From Pseudomonadales bacterium (GTDB taxonomy: Bacteria; Pseudomonadota; Gammaproteobacteria; Pseudomonadales; Pseudohongiellaceae), in NCBI GenBank assembly GCA_022360535.1, contig JAKSCP010000358.1, positions 1 through 32,942 on the forward strand: 32,942 nucleotides of DNA, in the 5' to 3' direction. This document shows positions 24,818 to 32,386 of this stretch, piece after piece (position 1 is the stretch's first letter; the number at the start of each line of letters is the position of its first letter). The position numbers were made by a program, and so were the translations under genes. Below the pieces are notes generated by a model, which saw only the letters and a list, made by a program, of their open reading frames with translations, did no database searches and was not told where the DNA came from.

Positions 24818-25237
24818 CTACACGTCAATTTCATCTTGGGGTGTCGATGAAGAGTCTTCGATGCACGCTATGCCAAATCGTCGATACCCATCAAGGCAGA
24901 TCCAGCCTTTGCCAGCGTGGTCCAATCTTGCATTCTGCGGGACAACAACTTTTAGACACTCATCTCCTTCGTGCACATAGCCGGTCAGGCAGATCCAGGC
25001 ATTACCATCGATTCTATACCTCGCGTTTTCCGGCAGCAGGATTCGTTCACAACTGAATCCAACTCGTGCGTATCCCCAATTGCAGACCCAGTTACTTCCA
25101 GGAAGCACTAAAGAAGCATTTTCAGGAATTTTGTAGAAATCACCTTCAGGTACAAGGCCTTGAGCATTCCCTTTCGACCCAAGAATAAATGCTACGAGAA
25201 AAAGCAGAGCGAGTTTGAGGCTATGACAATTTCTCAC
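24818..25237 (-). CDS. Small secreted protein with three 31-residue cysteine repeats
   Basis: A 139-residue protein starting at GTG, with a signal peptide ending near GNAQ (residue 26). The mature part is three tandem repeats with an exact 31-residue period beginning at Pro38, Pro69 and Pro100. The pattern is P-[EQ]-N-A, nine or so residues, then W-x-C-x-x-G-Y and six to seven residues later a second Cys. The six cysteines (52/63, 83/94, 114/125) probably form one disulfide per repeat. A short acidic tail follows. The function is unknown; such compact disulfide repeats usually bind a ligand or partner outside the cytoplasm. The GTG directly follows the stop codon of the cytochrome b561 gene with no spacer, so the two are translationally linked. 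Confidence 0.8.
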   Translation of the reverse strand: MRNCHSLKLALLFLVAFILGSKGNAQGLVPEGDFYKIPENASLVLPGSNWVCNWGYARVGFSCERILLPENARYRIDGNAWICLTGYVHEGDECLKVVVPQNARLDHAGKGWICLDGYRRFGIACIEDSSSTPQDEIDV

Positions 25238-25777
25238 TTATTTGCTCTCGTTCTCCTTCCAGAGCGGCACCATCGAATCCCAAATGCCGTCTCCTTTCTG
25301 CCGGTGGTAGATGGCAGCAATGATATGAGCGGCAATGAGGTTCATGCTGGTCCAGTAGGCAATTTCATGCAGCAGGATAATGGCGTCAAGTAAGGCGCCA
25401 CTTTTGGTTCCAGACCAATACAAGCTGCCGATAGTCAACCCCGTCATCGCAATCAACGCCAGACTTGCATACATTCCGAGATGCACTGCTTTCGCCAGAT
25501 TCTTCATCATCCTGGGAGTGTCGTCAGGTAAGACGGTAGGGCGAGTCTTGCGCATGTAGAAGAATCGGGCAAGCAGCAGAATGAGAAAAAAAGAGGCGTA
25601 GGCCATCTCAAATTGCAGCAAGGCAAAATCTTCGAGCTCTTCAACTTCGTCGATCTGCTTGTAAAGTGCAAAGATAAACACAGCGATAAATCCCCAGTGC
25701 AGAACTTTCGCCAAAGCGCTGTGAGAGTCGACCCTCGGCTGTGAGTCCTCTATCGTTGTTTCTGTAATTGAAGTCAT
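25238..25777 (-). CDS. Cytochrome b561 family diheme membrane protein
   Basis: About 179 residues with four transmembrane helices. Candidate heme-ligating histidines are in the helices: His in VLHWGF, in KAVHLGMYAS, in LLHEIAYW and in AAHIIAAIYH, with the last two typical of the family's C-terminal helix pair. Bacterial b561 proteins oxidise quinol or pass electrons between the membrane and periplasmic partners. The second of two tandem ATG codons (25777) is preferred because it lies about 5 bp from GGGGA; the first (25780) is too close. The downstream cysteine-repeat gene begins at the base after this stop. Nearby redox genes (redoxins, PHM-like protein) could be partners, but this is inference from proximity. 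Confidence 0.88.
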   Translation of the reverse strand: MTSITETTIEDSQPRVDSHSALAKVLHWGFIAVFIFALYKQIDEVEELEDFALLQFEMAYASFFLILLLARFFYMRKTRPTVLPDDTPRMMKNLAKAVHLGMYASLALIAMTGLTIGSLYWSGTKSGALLDAIILLHEIAYWTSMNLIAAHIIAAIYHRQKGDGIWDSMVPLWKENESK

Positions 25778-25929
25778 CATGTTCCCCGTTTACTCGCCTG
25801 TTGATCACAATTGATCCTGTCTACTGGGTTTAGACGGTGCCGGTGCCGAAAGGTTGCAATAGCAGAGCAATGGGATGGGGCTGGATTAGAGCCAGGATCC
25901 AGCGAGAAAAGTCAGTGGTTCAGGAAAAG

Positions 25930-25951
25930 AGGCCTGAAGCGGGTCAGGCCT
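25930..25951 (-). terminator. Intrinsic terminator after the DJ-1/CopC-like gene
   Basis: AGGCCTGA and TCAGGCCT form a perfect 8-bp stem with the loop AGCGGG. On the minus strand it is followed by CTTTTCC. It lies 23 bp past the stop of the minus-strand gene ending at 25975, as expected for its terminator. Confidence 0.75.
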
Positions 25952-25974
25952 TGCTGTTCGTAAAGGGTTGATCG

Positions 25975-27555
25975 TTATTGACTAGCTACAACGAATTCAA
26001 ATTCTCCGGATTGGGGGGAAACTTCATTTCTATAGCTTGTATTCCAGCGCACTACGTAAGTGCCTGGGGTTAGTTCTGATCCGACTGACATCATCAGATC
26101 ATCAGCACCCATGTTGTGCATTCCTGCTAGCGGGATAGAGGAGTCCGGGTTGTCTGCGTGATGCAGGGTGACCGAACTCCCGGAGACTTCGGGCAGACGG
26201 TCAAAATAGAGTCTTAGAAAACGGGGCGTCTGTTGCAGTTCTGTTCCTGCCGCAGGCTCGGAGCGAATTAGTTCTCCCAATCCCATGCCCACTGGCTGTG
26301 CGCGTTGCACGAATTGCGCAAAGGGGTCCACATCGGCTTCCTCATGCCACTCGTACTCGACACTGCTGGCGAGATCGCGTGCAGCCTGGATGCCGTGGGT
26401 CTTGGCCACTAAACCCAGAGCCATATCGGTGCCAGCAGATACTCCGGATGAAGTGAACATCTTGCCACTCTCCACCCAGCGTGCGTCCACAACCCAATCC
26501 ACTTCCTTGCTCTGCTGTTCGGACAGAAAGAAGAAGCGTTTATTCGCAGTCGCTCGGTGACCGTTTAATACACCAGCCTTGGCGAGGAGGGCAGAACCCG
26601 TGCAAACTGAAGTCGTAAACTCTGTGGTTTCATTAACGACTTCCAGGTAATCGAGAAAAGTTTGATTTTCCAGTTGCTGTCTGGAACCTGTGCCACCTGG
26701 CACCATGACAATATCCAACTGGGGAGCTGTTTCGAATGAATGGGTGGCTACGGTGGCAACACCCTGCGCTGACATCACTGGTCCAGCTTCTTCGGCGATC
26801 ATGACGATGTTGTAGTCCGGTACATAGGCCCACATTTCCAGCGGACCGTACACATCCAGAACTTCGAAACCTGGATATAGAATAATGCCCAGGGTTTTGC
26901 GTGAGTCCTTGGCTGAAACCAGTTCAATAGGTTGGTTAGTATCTGGCTGTGCGTTTGGGTCCAGTGCTGCAGCTATATAGGCGCTGGCGCTGCGATCACT
27001 TAACGCGCTGAATTCTTGGATATTGGAAAAGCCGTCGCCATCTGCATCGCCTTCAGCCTTGAACCATTCTCCAACGGCCAGGGCCTGTGAATAGTCGCCA
27101 TTCATGCCAGCGCCGAACGCTGCAACCATGGTGTCCATTTGCTGAAATGAAGTGCTGCCCAGCATGGCGTAGCCCAGGCCGACTTCGGCACTGGTTGACC
27201 AGGTTTCAAGAAGGGGCTTCAGATCACTCATAGCCACCTCAATGCCAGCGACATAAGCTGCATAAACTGCATCGTGAGATACGCCGCCACTATTGGAGAA
27301 ATCCAGACTTGCATCCGCCAGTACTGCGGAAACCAGTGCCAGTTCAATCGCGTCCGGGACGCCATTGCCCACTCCTTGCTCTTCGCCATTGAAGTCCAGG
27401 GTGGCTGGATCGAATTGGACTCCACGCAGCGCCTCATCGAAGTCCACCGCCAGGGAGTCCGCTGTTGCAACTCCAGGAACCAATAAGAGCGCCGTCAGGC
27501 ACAAGGCTGACAACAGGCGAATATGTTCTGTTAATTCGATTTTCAGGAAAGACAT
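25975..27555 (-). CDS. Exported three-domain protein: unknown N-domain, DJ-1/PfpI domain, CopC-like domain
   Basis: A 526-residue protein with a signal peptide (hydrophobic residues about 13-32). The N-domain (about 35-205) is helical and contains an EF-hand-like calcium loop DADGDGFSNIQEF at 171-182. Residues about 220-405 form a class I glutamine amidotransferase-like DJ-1/PfpI domain, with Glu240 in GPLEMW and the nucleophile Cys318 in TSVCTGSALLAKAGVL. The last 95 residues are CopC-like (IRSEPAAGTEL, LRLYFDRLPEVS, TPGTYVVRW), but the N-terminal His and the DGH copper ligands of true CopC are absent. DJ-1/PfpI proteins act as stress chaperones, isocyanide hydratases or amidase-like enzymes, usually in the cytosol, so export with a CopC-like tail is unusual. 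AGGGGAA is a good ribosome site 6 bp before the ATG. The gene is flanked by terminators and is monocistronic. Confidence 0.85.
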   Translation of the reverse strand: MSFLKIELTEHIRLLSALCLTALLLVPGVATADSLAVDFDEALRGVQFDPATLDFNGEEQGVGNGVPDAIELALVSAVLADASLDFSNSGGVSHDAVYAAYVAGIEVAMSDLKPLLETWSTSAEVGLGYAMLGSTSFQQMDTMVAAFGAGMNGDYSQALAVGEWFKAEGDADGDGFSNIQEFSALSDRSASAYIAAALDPNAQPDTNQPIELVSAKDSRKTLGIILYPGFEVLDVYGPLEMWAYVPDYNIVMIAEEAGPVMSAQGVATVATHSFETAPQLDIVMVPGGTGSRQQLENQTFLDYLEVVNETTEFTTSVCTGSALLAKAGVLNGHRATANKRFFFLSEQQSKEVDWVVDARWVESGKMFTSSGVSAGTDMALGLVAKTHGIQAARDLASSVEYEWHEEADVDPFAQFVQRAQPVGMGLGELIRSEPAAGTELQQTPRFLRLYFDRLPEVSGSSVTLHHADNPDSSIPLAGMHNMGADDLMMSVGSELTPGTYVVRWNTSYRNEVSPQSGEFEFVVASQ

Positions 27556-27753
27556 GGTGTTCCCCTAACTCAAGCATTTCTAAATCAATCTGACGGTTAC
27601 TCTAGTGAATATTGTAAGCAGACGTCGATGCGACACAGTGACGCAGAGAGAGAAAGTGAGTCGTTTAGAAATTCAGTTACTAACTTTCGTTGAAGGATGC
27701 GGAACAGCGGAAGCTATGCTTGCCGCATCAAGTTTGAGCGAGTGTTGCCGTTC

Positions 27754-27794
27754 AAAAAAACAAGCCTCGCTAAAGAATGCTCTAGCGAGGCTTG
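27754..27794 (-). terminator. Intrinsic terminator of the redoxin operon
   Basis: CAAGCCTCGCTA (27761-27772) pairs perfectly over 12 bp with TAGCGAGGCTTG (27783-27794) around a 10-nt loop. On the minus strand it is followed by seven T. It lies 31 bp after the stop of the redoxin gene at 27826 and ends the three-gene operon. The remaining sequence of the 27556-27825 gap should hold the promoter of the DJ-1/CopC-like gene. Confidence 0.9.
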
Positions 27795-27825
27795 CCAGGT
27801 GTTAAGTGCTTAGGTGTCGAGGTGC

Positions 27826-28416
27826 TTAAGTATCGAAAATAGCAACCAGGCAACCTTTGGAATCAGGAATATCCTGCATGTCGACTGTGCCTCCGGCTAG
27901 CACAGTGTTTAGTGCATCTTTGAGGTATTCATCGTGTGCTTCGTTACGTTGGGTTTCGTAACCAAGCTGGTCGTTGATTGGTCCGCGGAAGAGAACATCC
28001 TGTGTTTTCGGATCAATAATGAAGACTTCGGCTGTTCGTTCAACGCCGAGTGACTTGGCTAACAACTGTTCGCTGTCTTTCAGAATAGTAAAGTCGATGC
28101 CGAACTCCGTAGCCTCCCGATTGATGCGTTTCAAGTCATCCTGAATATTGGCATTGAACATGAGGAACTCGATGTTTTGACTCTGGTACATTTCCCGCAC
28201 TTCCCGGAACTGTGGCAACGCTATGCGAGCTATTGGGCAACCCACACCCTGCACATACATAACGATCAGTTCTCTATCCCGATACTGATCGAGGGAATGG
28301 GTGGTGCCGTGCTGATCCAGTAATTCGAAATCGGGTAGAGATTTCAGCCACTCGTCTGCAGCACTGCCAGCCGTACAGGCGATTAACGAGATACCTAACA
28401 AGACTTTTCTTAACAT
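27826..28416 (-). CDS. Exported redoxin (thioredoxin-fold) protein with a single active-site Cys
   Basis: A 196-residue protein with a signal peptide (MLRKVLLGISLIACTAGSAA, then DEWLK). The mature protein has a peroxiredoxin/TlpA-like thioredoxin fold: FELLDQHGTTHSL, then IVMYVQGVGCPIARIALPQFREV, TILKDSEQLLAKSLGV and EVFIIDPKTQDVLFRGPINDQ. The active site is a lone Cys in GVGCPIA rather than CxxC; a second Cys near the C-terminus (SKGCLVA) could act as resolving Cys. The N-terminal domain of the gene immediately upstream has the same lone-Cys layout (AGCPAAR, and SGCQI). It lies 15 bp after that gene with AAAGGAA as ribosome site and is last in the operon. A thiol oxidoreductase or peroxidase role is inferred. 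Confidence 0.83.
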   Translation of the reverse strand: MLRKVLLGISLIACTAGSAADEWLKSLPDFELLDQHGTTHSLDQYRDRELIVMYVQGVGCPIARIALPQFREVREMYQSQNIEFLMFNANIQDDLKRINREATEFGIDFTILKDSEQLLAKSLGVERTAEVFIIDPKTQDVLFRGPINDQLGYETQRNEAHDEYLKDALNTVLAGGTVDMQDIPDSKGCLVAIFDT

Positions 28417-28431
28417 AATAATTCCTTTGAA

Positions 28432-30135
28432 TTACTCATCAACATAGTAGGTGAGATAACCAGTGAACATTTCTTCCCAGCTCTCCAGCCCCCACGTGAC
28501 CTCTTCTCTGGGGTCCGGGTTAAAGGGGTTGGATAATGAGTTATCAAACGCCCCCGCGACCTGCACGCTGGTGCCGGGTTCGATGGTGCGGGGCTCATTC
28601 AGCCAGTAGTGTGGTTGCCAGCCGTAGTTGTAGGCCGGGATACTGAAAACAACATCATGGTCGCCACCCGGGGGCTGCACCGTAAACTTCATATGTTTAC
28701 CGCGATAATTCATGCGCGCTCTAACGGCCAGTAATTTCACCCGTTGGTCGAACTTATAGCTTGCAGCTATTGGATGCTCCGGATCTTCAGGCGCGATAGT
28801 GAAACGCTCAGAAACGGCGCGGGTGAGAACTTCGTTTTCTGGCGCCTCATCCGCAAAATAGAGACCGATGCTGGTTGTCTCGCGAATTTCCACTCCATTG
28901 GTGACATAGTGGAATTGGAGTGCGAGCTTATGGCCAGCGGGAATTCGCACTCCAGAGTTTTCTGGAAATACCGTCGCTGGATTTTCACCGGGTATAAAGC
29001 TACCCAGGAAGCGTCGTTCGGGAGTGGTTTCGGTTTTTTCCGGCCCCCAGAAATCTTCATCCGGACCTATCACAAAGGTCATCAGGTGATGGAGTATTCT
29101 CTCGTCGCCAGGCGAATACTGAAAAGCACGAACCCATTTCTCTTCCTCAAAGGGCAGTTCGACTTCCAAATATTCATAGTCCAGGATGCCTACGGCTGGC
29201 ACGATATTCGTCGGTGCTTTGACGACAAAGTCTGGTTCGCCAAGTTGCCAGGCAAATTCTTTTTCCAAAGGAATTTCTTCCAGCGGATCGATAGCGCCTT
29301 CGCCCCGAGGCGCGCCCGCCGCCATCCAGTGAATCAGTTTTTGTCGCTCTTCCGCTGATATTTCATGAGCGTTAGGGGAATTACTCAATTCAGGATCAAC
29401 CTGCATGGGTGGCATGCGTTTGTTCAGTAGGACTTCTCTTACCATCGGCGACCAACCTAATAATGAAACATAGCCGTCGAAGGCAAAAGGGCCTGCGCCA
29501 CCCCAGCGGTGGCAGATAGCACAATTCTCTACAATGATTGGGGCAACTTCAGTGCTGTAGTCCGGCGGATTCTGCTGGTGCATGGCCAGATCAGCGTAGT
29601 CAATCTGACAGCCACTTACTTCCGTTGTAACTGTGTCCGACGCTTCGCCCTTCTCCACCGCAAGCAATCTGTTGGCGAGGTTTTCTTCGACGCCACCACG
29701 GTAGTACAGCGACATCCGCTCGGGATTAAATACCAGAATTTCTCCCGCCTGCGATAGTGACAGGCTCTCTGCTACCAGTAGCTCCTCATCACCCAGGGCA
29801 GGAAAGGGCATCTCCCACTGCTGTCTTTGCCCGCGAGATGCGCCGCCTACATCCAGGGCGAGAAATTCGATGTATTCGCCATGTTGTTGTTGCAACCTGG
29901 CTAACTCCAGAGAGGCTTCCCTGGCGGCTGGACAACCGGCATCGTAAGCCAGCATGACTACCGCTTCGCGATGTTGATAGCGACTCAGTTGATGAAATCT
30001 TCCTGTTTCATCCAGTAGGGCGAAGTCGCCCACCCGTTCTGTCGCAGCATGGCTAAGACCATAAGTAGCCGCCCAAGTAATAATAATTGCTGAAAGAGTT
30101 CGCAGGTTTTTAATGGTCAATGCTGACGGGATCAT
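28432..30135 (-). CDS. Fusion of redoxin domain, c-heme motif and PHM-like copper monooxygenase domain
   Basis: A 567-residue exported protein (signal about residues 1-30). Residues 32-165 are a redoxin domain with a lone Cys (Cys68 in YDAGCPAAREA). A CxxCH heme-type motif follows (Cys205-x-x-Cys208-His209 in NCAICHRWGGAGPF), with Met-rich MPPMQ after it. Residues about 300-567 resemble the ascorbate-dependent type II copper monooxygenase fold of PHM and DBM. The CuH-type ligands His349-His350 (ILHHLMTF) and His409 (LQFHY) are present. The usual HxH pair of the CuM site is replaced: the stretch reads ARMNYRGK, with Arg474 and Asn476 where His is normal. The C-terminus ends WEEMFTGYLTYYVDE, as in the family. 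It lies second in the operon, 14 bp after the unknown exported protein, with a GGAG site 8 bp before the ATG. Substrate unknown. Confidence 0.82.
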   Translation of the reverse strand: MIPSALTIKNLRTLSAIIITWAATYGLSHAATERVGDFALLDETGRFHQLSRYQHREAVVMLAYDAGCPAAREASLELARLQQQHGEYIEFLALDVGGASRGQRQQWEMPFPALGDEELLVAESLSLSQAGEILVFNPERMSLYYRGGVEENLANRLLAVEKGEASDTVTTEVSGCQIDYADLAMHQQNPPDYSTEVAPIIVENCAICHRWGGAGPFAFDGYVSLLGWSPMVREVLLNKRMPPMQVDPELSNSPNAHEISAEERQKLIHWMAAGAPRGEGAIDPLEEIPLEKEFAWQLGEPDFVVKAPTNIVPAVGILDYEYLEVELPFEEEKWVRAFQYSPGDERILHHLMTFVIGPDEDFWGPEKTETTPERRFLGSFIPGENPATVFPENSGVRIPAGHKLALQFHYVTNGVEIRETTSIGLYFADEAPENEVLTRAVSERFTIAPEDPEHPIAASYKFDQRVKLLAVRARMNYRGKHMKFTVQPPGGDHDVVFSIPAYNYGWQPHYWLNEPRTIEPGTSVQVAGAFDNSLSNPFNPDPREEVTWGLESWEEMFTGYLTYYVDE

Positions 30136-30149
30136 TCAATTATCTCCAA

Positions 30150-31274
30150 CTACTGAGCCATTGGGCTGGTACTGATGTGGGGATTCTCTACCTGTTCTCT
30201 GGTCCAGTTGCGATCTGGTACCGTCAGGCCTCCACGGGCTGGTCCGCCGGCGTTATAGATTCCGCCACGTAGCACATACAACAGGTAATCCGTTTCGTCG
30301 CTCAGGTTGGAAGTTTTTTCAGTGTAGTTAGCTACCGCGCGTTCAATCTCCAGCCAGCGGTCTTCCACTTCAGGGTGAGCCAATATGTCGCCGATGACGA
30401 CCTTCAGCAGTTCAAGGTTGTCGATAATGTAAGCTGCATCTGGATGCAAACTGTAGAAATTTGGTGCGATGACTGGATTTGTTGGAATGTCGCTGGGCAG
30501 TGAGACGAAACTGCCGTGCAGTCGGGTTATCTTATCGCCATACAAAGAGAGCATTGTTTGTATATCAGCATCCCGAGTCTCTTTGTCCGGCGCAAAAACC
30601 AATATTTCCAGCAGGGCTACTTTTAACCACTGAGACGCCCAGGTCAGCCCGCTCAGTTGTGGGAAGCCTGCCTTGTAGGCATAGGCATAAGGATGGTCAG
30701 ACAATAGTTCATCTGATTTAGGTCTGTCGGCGACCGAATGCTGCTCATCTGCGAGATAAGCTTGCACTGCTTCTGACACAGCGGCTTTCTTGTCTTCAAA
30801 CACGGGATTGAGGTAGATCTCAATCAACTGCTCTATAAATTGTCTGCCTCTCTGCAGAGTGTCTACAGCTACCGGTGGCAGGTTGCCAATATCGGCCAGG
30901 GCGGTGCGCACTTCTTCTGCATTGTGGTCCTCCCGAATCACGCCAAGTAAACCCGGTGTGGCCCGGCTTTCAAATACTCTATGGGGTCCAAGCATCGAGG
31001 AATGGTCACCGGCTGTGTGATAGTGAGAGCCTTTGGTTTCCTCCAATTCCAGCAATGTGTCCATAAGCACCCGTTGTCCAATGGTAGCAGTGGGAGAGCT
31101 ATTGGTAATGGTAATTTCCTCGTAAGCGCGAGCCTGCACCACATCATGTGCCAGCAGTAACTGCTGAAGTTCAGGATAATCTCTGGCAAGTACAGTGCTG
31201 TCGTTGGCCTGAATAGCTTGCGAACCTGTCGTGAGTAGCAAAAGCCCCAGCACTCTCCCGATAGGCAAGCGCAT
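30150..31274 (-). CDS. Exported protein of unknown function, first gene of the redoxin/PHM operon
   Basis: About 374 residues from the ATG at 31274, starting MRLPIGRVLGLLLLTTGSQA, a good signal peptide. The frame is open further upstream (an ATG at 31310 adds 12 residues), but the longer forms place a long polar segment before the signal. I do not recognise the family. The mature protein is mostly helical, with a His-rich stretch (GSHYHTAGDHSSMLGPHRVF near residues 84-103 of this version), a middle segment LSGLTWASQWLKVALLEILVF and a C-terminal YLLYVLRGGIYNAGGPARGG. The His cluster could bind metal or heme; that is a guess. It lies 14 bp before the redoxin-PHM fusion and shares its transcript, so it probably works with it. 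The divergent promoter region is 31275-31561. Confidence 0.72.
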   Translation of the reverse strand: MRLPIGRVLGLLLLTTGSQAIQANDSTVLARDYPELQQLLLAHDVVQARAYEEITITNSSPTATIGQRVLMDTLLELEETKGSHYHTAGDHSSMLGPHRVFESRATPGLLGVIREDHNAEEVRTALADIGNLPPVAVDTLQRGRQFIEQLIEIYLNPVFEDKKAAVSEAVQAYLADEQHSVADRPKSDELLSDHPYAYAYKAGFPQLSGLTWASQWLKVALLEILVFAPDKETRDADIQTMLSLYGDKITRLHGSFVSLPSDIPTNPVIAPNFYSLHPDAAYIIDNLELLKVVIGDILAHPEVEDRWLEIERAVANYTEKTSNLSDETDYLLYVLRGGIYNAGGPARGGLTVPDRNWTREQVENPHISTSPMAQ

Positions 31275-31561
31275 GGTGAAAGACTCTAAATGAGTAGTGA
31301 AGTTAGTCATTTCGCTGGTTTTTTCCTTTCCAAATCTACTAATCAGACACGTTAATTTTCGGTAGCCGAGTATACGTGAGCAGGTTGGGGCGACAGCTGT
31401 GACAAAATGCCTCAGGGAATTAGTGGATTGCAGTTTTGTTGGCGGAAAACCCCAATGTATCAAGCTATTACATTAATCCGACAGATTCGCTGAATCGCCA
31501 AAATTACAACTTGCTACATTTGGTTCGCCAGTTTTCAGCGTTCACGAGGAATGGAGAATCA

Positions 31562-31657
31562 ATGAAAACGTTAATAGCAATGCGGCAATTTGTCATCTTG
31601 TTCACCGGCTGCAGCGAACTTAGTCTGTTAAACAACAGTATTAATTGCCGTAGATGA
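31562..31657 (+). CDS. Small ORF (31 residues) overlapping the start region of the CopC-like lipoprotein gene
   Basis: The ATG at 31562 has GGAGA four bases upstream. The 31-residue product begins MKTLIAMRQFVILFTGC, a basic-hydrophobic stretch ending in a lipobox-like FTGC, and the TGA overlaps a downstream ATG as ATGA. It may be a leader peptide that couples translation of the next gene, or a very small lipoprotein. There is no homology that I recognise. The evidence is the ribosome site, the overlap and the signal-like composition only. Confidence 0.4.
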   Translation: MKTLIAMRQFVILFTGCSELSLLNNSINCRR

Positions 31658-31668
31658 AGGAGAGAAGT

Positions 31669-32049
31669 GTGTTAGCGGGAGCTTGGAAATCAGCGATCAT
31701 TATTATTATTGGCGTACTGGCCTCCTGTGTAAGCAGTCCTGAGGAGTCGCCATTGATTCGAGCCGAGCCTGATGTCGGGTCAGTTTTAACACGAGCGCCG
31801 CGTACTCTTCGTTTGTATTACACCGCTCTGCCTGACGTTTCACAGAGCAGTTTGCGTCTTATCGGACCGGATGGCGACCTCGCCTTGCGAGGACTTCATA
31901 CCATGGCAGCCGACGATCTGATGATAGAGATACTGGATACGGTCACACCGGGCAGCTACACCGTGGTCTGGGAAACGGTAGTGGAAGGAAGTCCTGCTCA
32001 GCACGAGGGTAGCTATCAGTTCAGCTACGTCCCCGAGAGTTCCAGGTAG
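31669..32049 (+). CDS. CopC-like Ig-fold lipoprotein
   Basis: About 126 residues. The signal AGAWKSAIIIIIGVLASC carries a lipobox (LASC), so the mature protein should be lipid-anchored. The domain that follows is CopC-like: LIRAEPDVGSVLTRAPRTLR, then LPDVSQSSLRL, LHTMAADDLM and TPGSYTVVW. It is a paralogue of the last domain of the DJ-1/PfpI protein at 25975-27555, sharing LIR-[AS]-EP, PR-x-LRLY, LP-[DE]-VS, ADDLM and TPG-x-Y. The copper-binding N-terminal His and DxH of classical CopC are not present. I choose the GTG at 31669 because AAGGAGAG lies 4-5 bp upstream; an ATG at 31654 overlapping the small ORF would add five residues. It is divergent from the redoxin/PHM operon. A role in copper or redox homeostasis is possible but not shown. 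Confidence 0.78.
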   Translation: MLAGAWKSAIIIIIGVLASCVSSPEESPLIRAEPDVGSVLTRAPRTLRLYYTALPDVSQSSLRLIGPDGDLALRGLHTMAADDLMIEILDTVTPGSYTVVWETVVEGSPAQHEGSYQFSYVPESSR

Positions 32050-32059
32050 AACGATTGAT

Positions 32060-32317
32060 ATGAAATCAGCAATGTCAGATTCAGCTACCAATAGTGATAG
32101 TCAATTCAGAATGAACACCTACTCCAATGAGCAACTGCAGCAGGCCGTGACAATCTACGCCGCGAGTTTTGAGGATAGCATTCCGTTGGAGTTGCTCGCC
32201 GGGGCTGCTAACAGGTTTCGTTCCCGTGAACTGATGTCAGCGCTTTTGGATCGGGTTAAAACCAATGATCCGGTGCAAAATTGGGACGAATTCAGTAACT
32301 GGTTTCTCAATGAGTGA
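32060..32317 (+). CDS. Small hypothetical protein
   Basis: An 85-residue, soluble, mostly helical protein with no signal or membrane segment. The conserved-looking core is from MNTYSNEQLQQAVTIYAASF to ALLDRVKTNDPVQNWDEFSNWFLNE. Internal ATGs at 32072 and 32111 are alternative starts; the last would begin directly at this core. I do not recognise a family. It lies 10 bp after the CopC-like gene in the same direction and is probably co-transcribed. Low-complexity Ser/Asp/Asn residues at the start suggest a flexible N-terminus. Confidence 0.6.
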   Translation: MKSAMSDSATNSDSQFRMNTYSNEQLQQAVTIYAASFEDSIPLELLAGAANRFRSRELMSALLDRVKTNDPVQNWDEFSNWFLNE

Positions 32318-32386
32318 TTGGGCTTACAGTAAAGTCACTGCGCTGTGAGTGTCCCTTATTGTCGATCTATGGCTACTGTTGATGGA

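Noticed and set aside
24786-24980. Plus-strand 64-codon frame after a strong Shine-Dalgarno-like sequence
   Set aside because: Antisense to the cysteine-repeat gene, with a composition unlike a real protein. The site is kept only as a low-interest finding.
27605-27805. Plus-strand 66-codon frame
   Set aside because: It runs through the strong intrinsic terminator of the opposite operon, has no ribosome site and no recognisable protein features.
31275-31463. Upstream extension of the unknown exported protein (to 31463)
   Set aside because: It would place about 63 polar residues before a good signal peptide. The ATG at 31274 (or at most 31310) is more credible.
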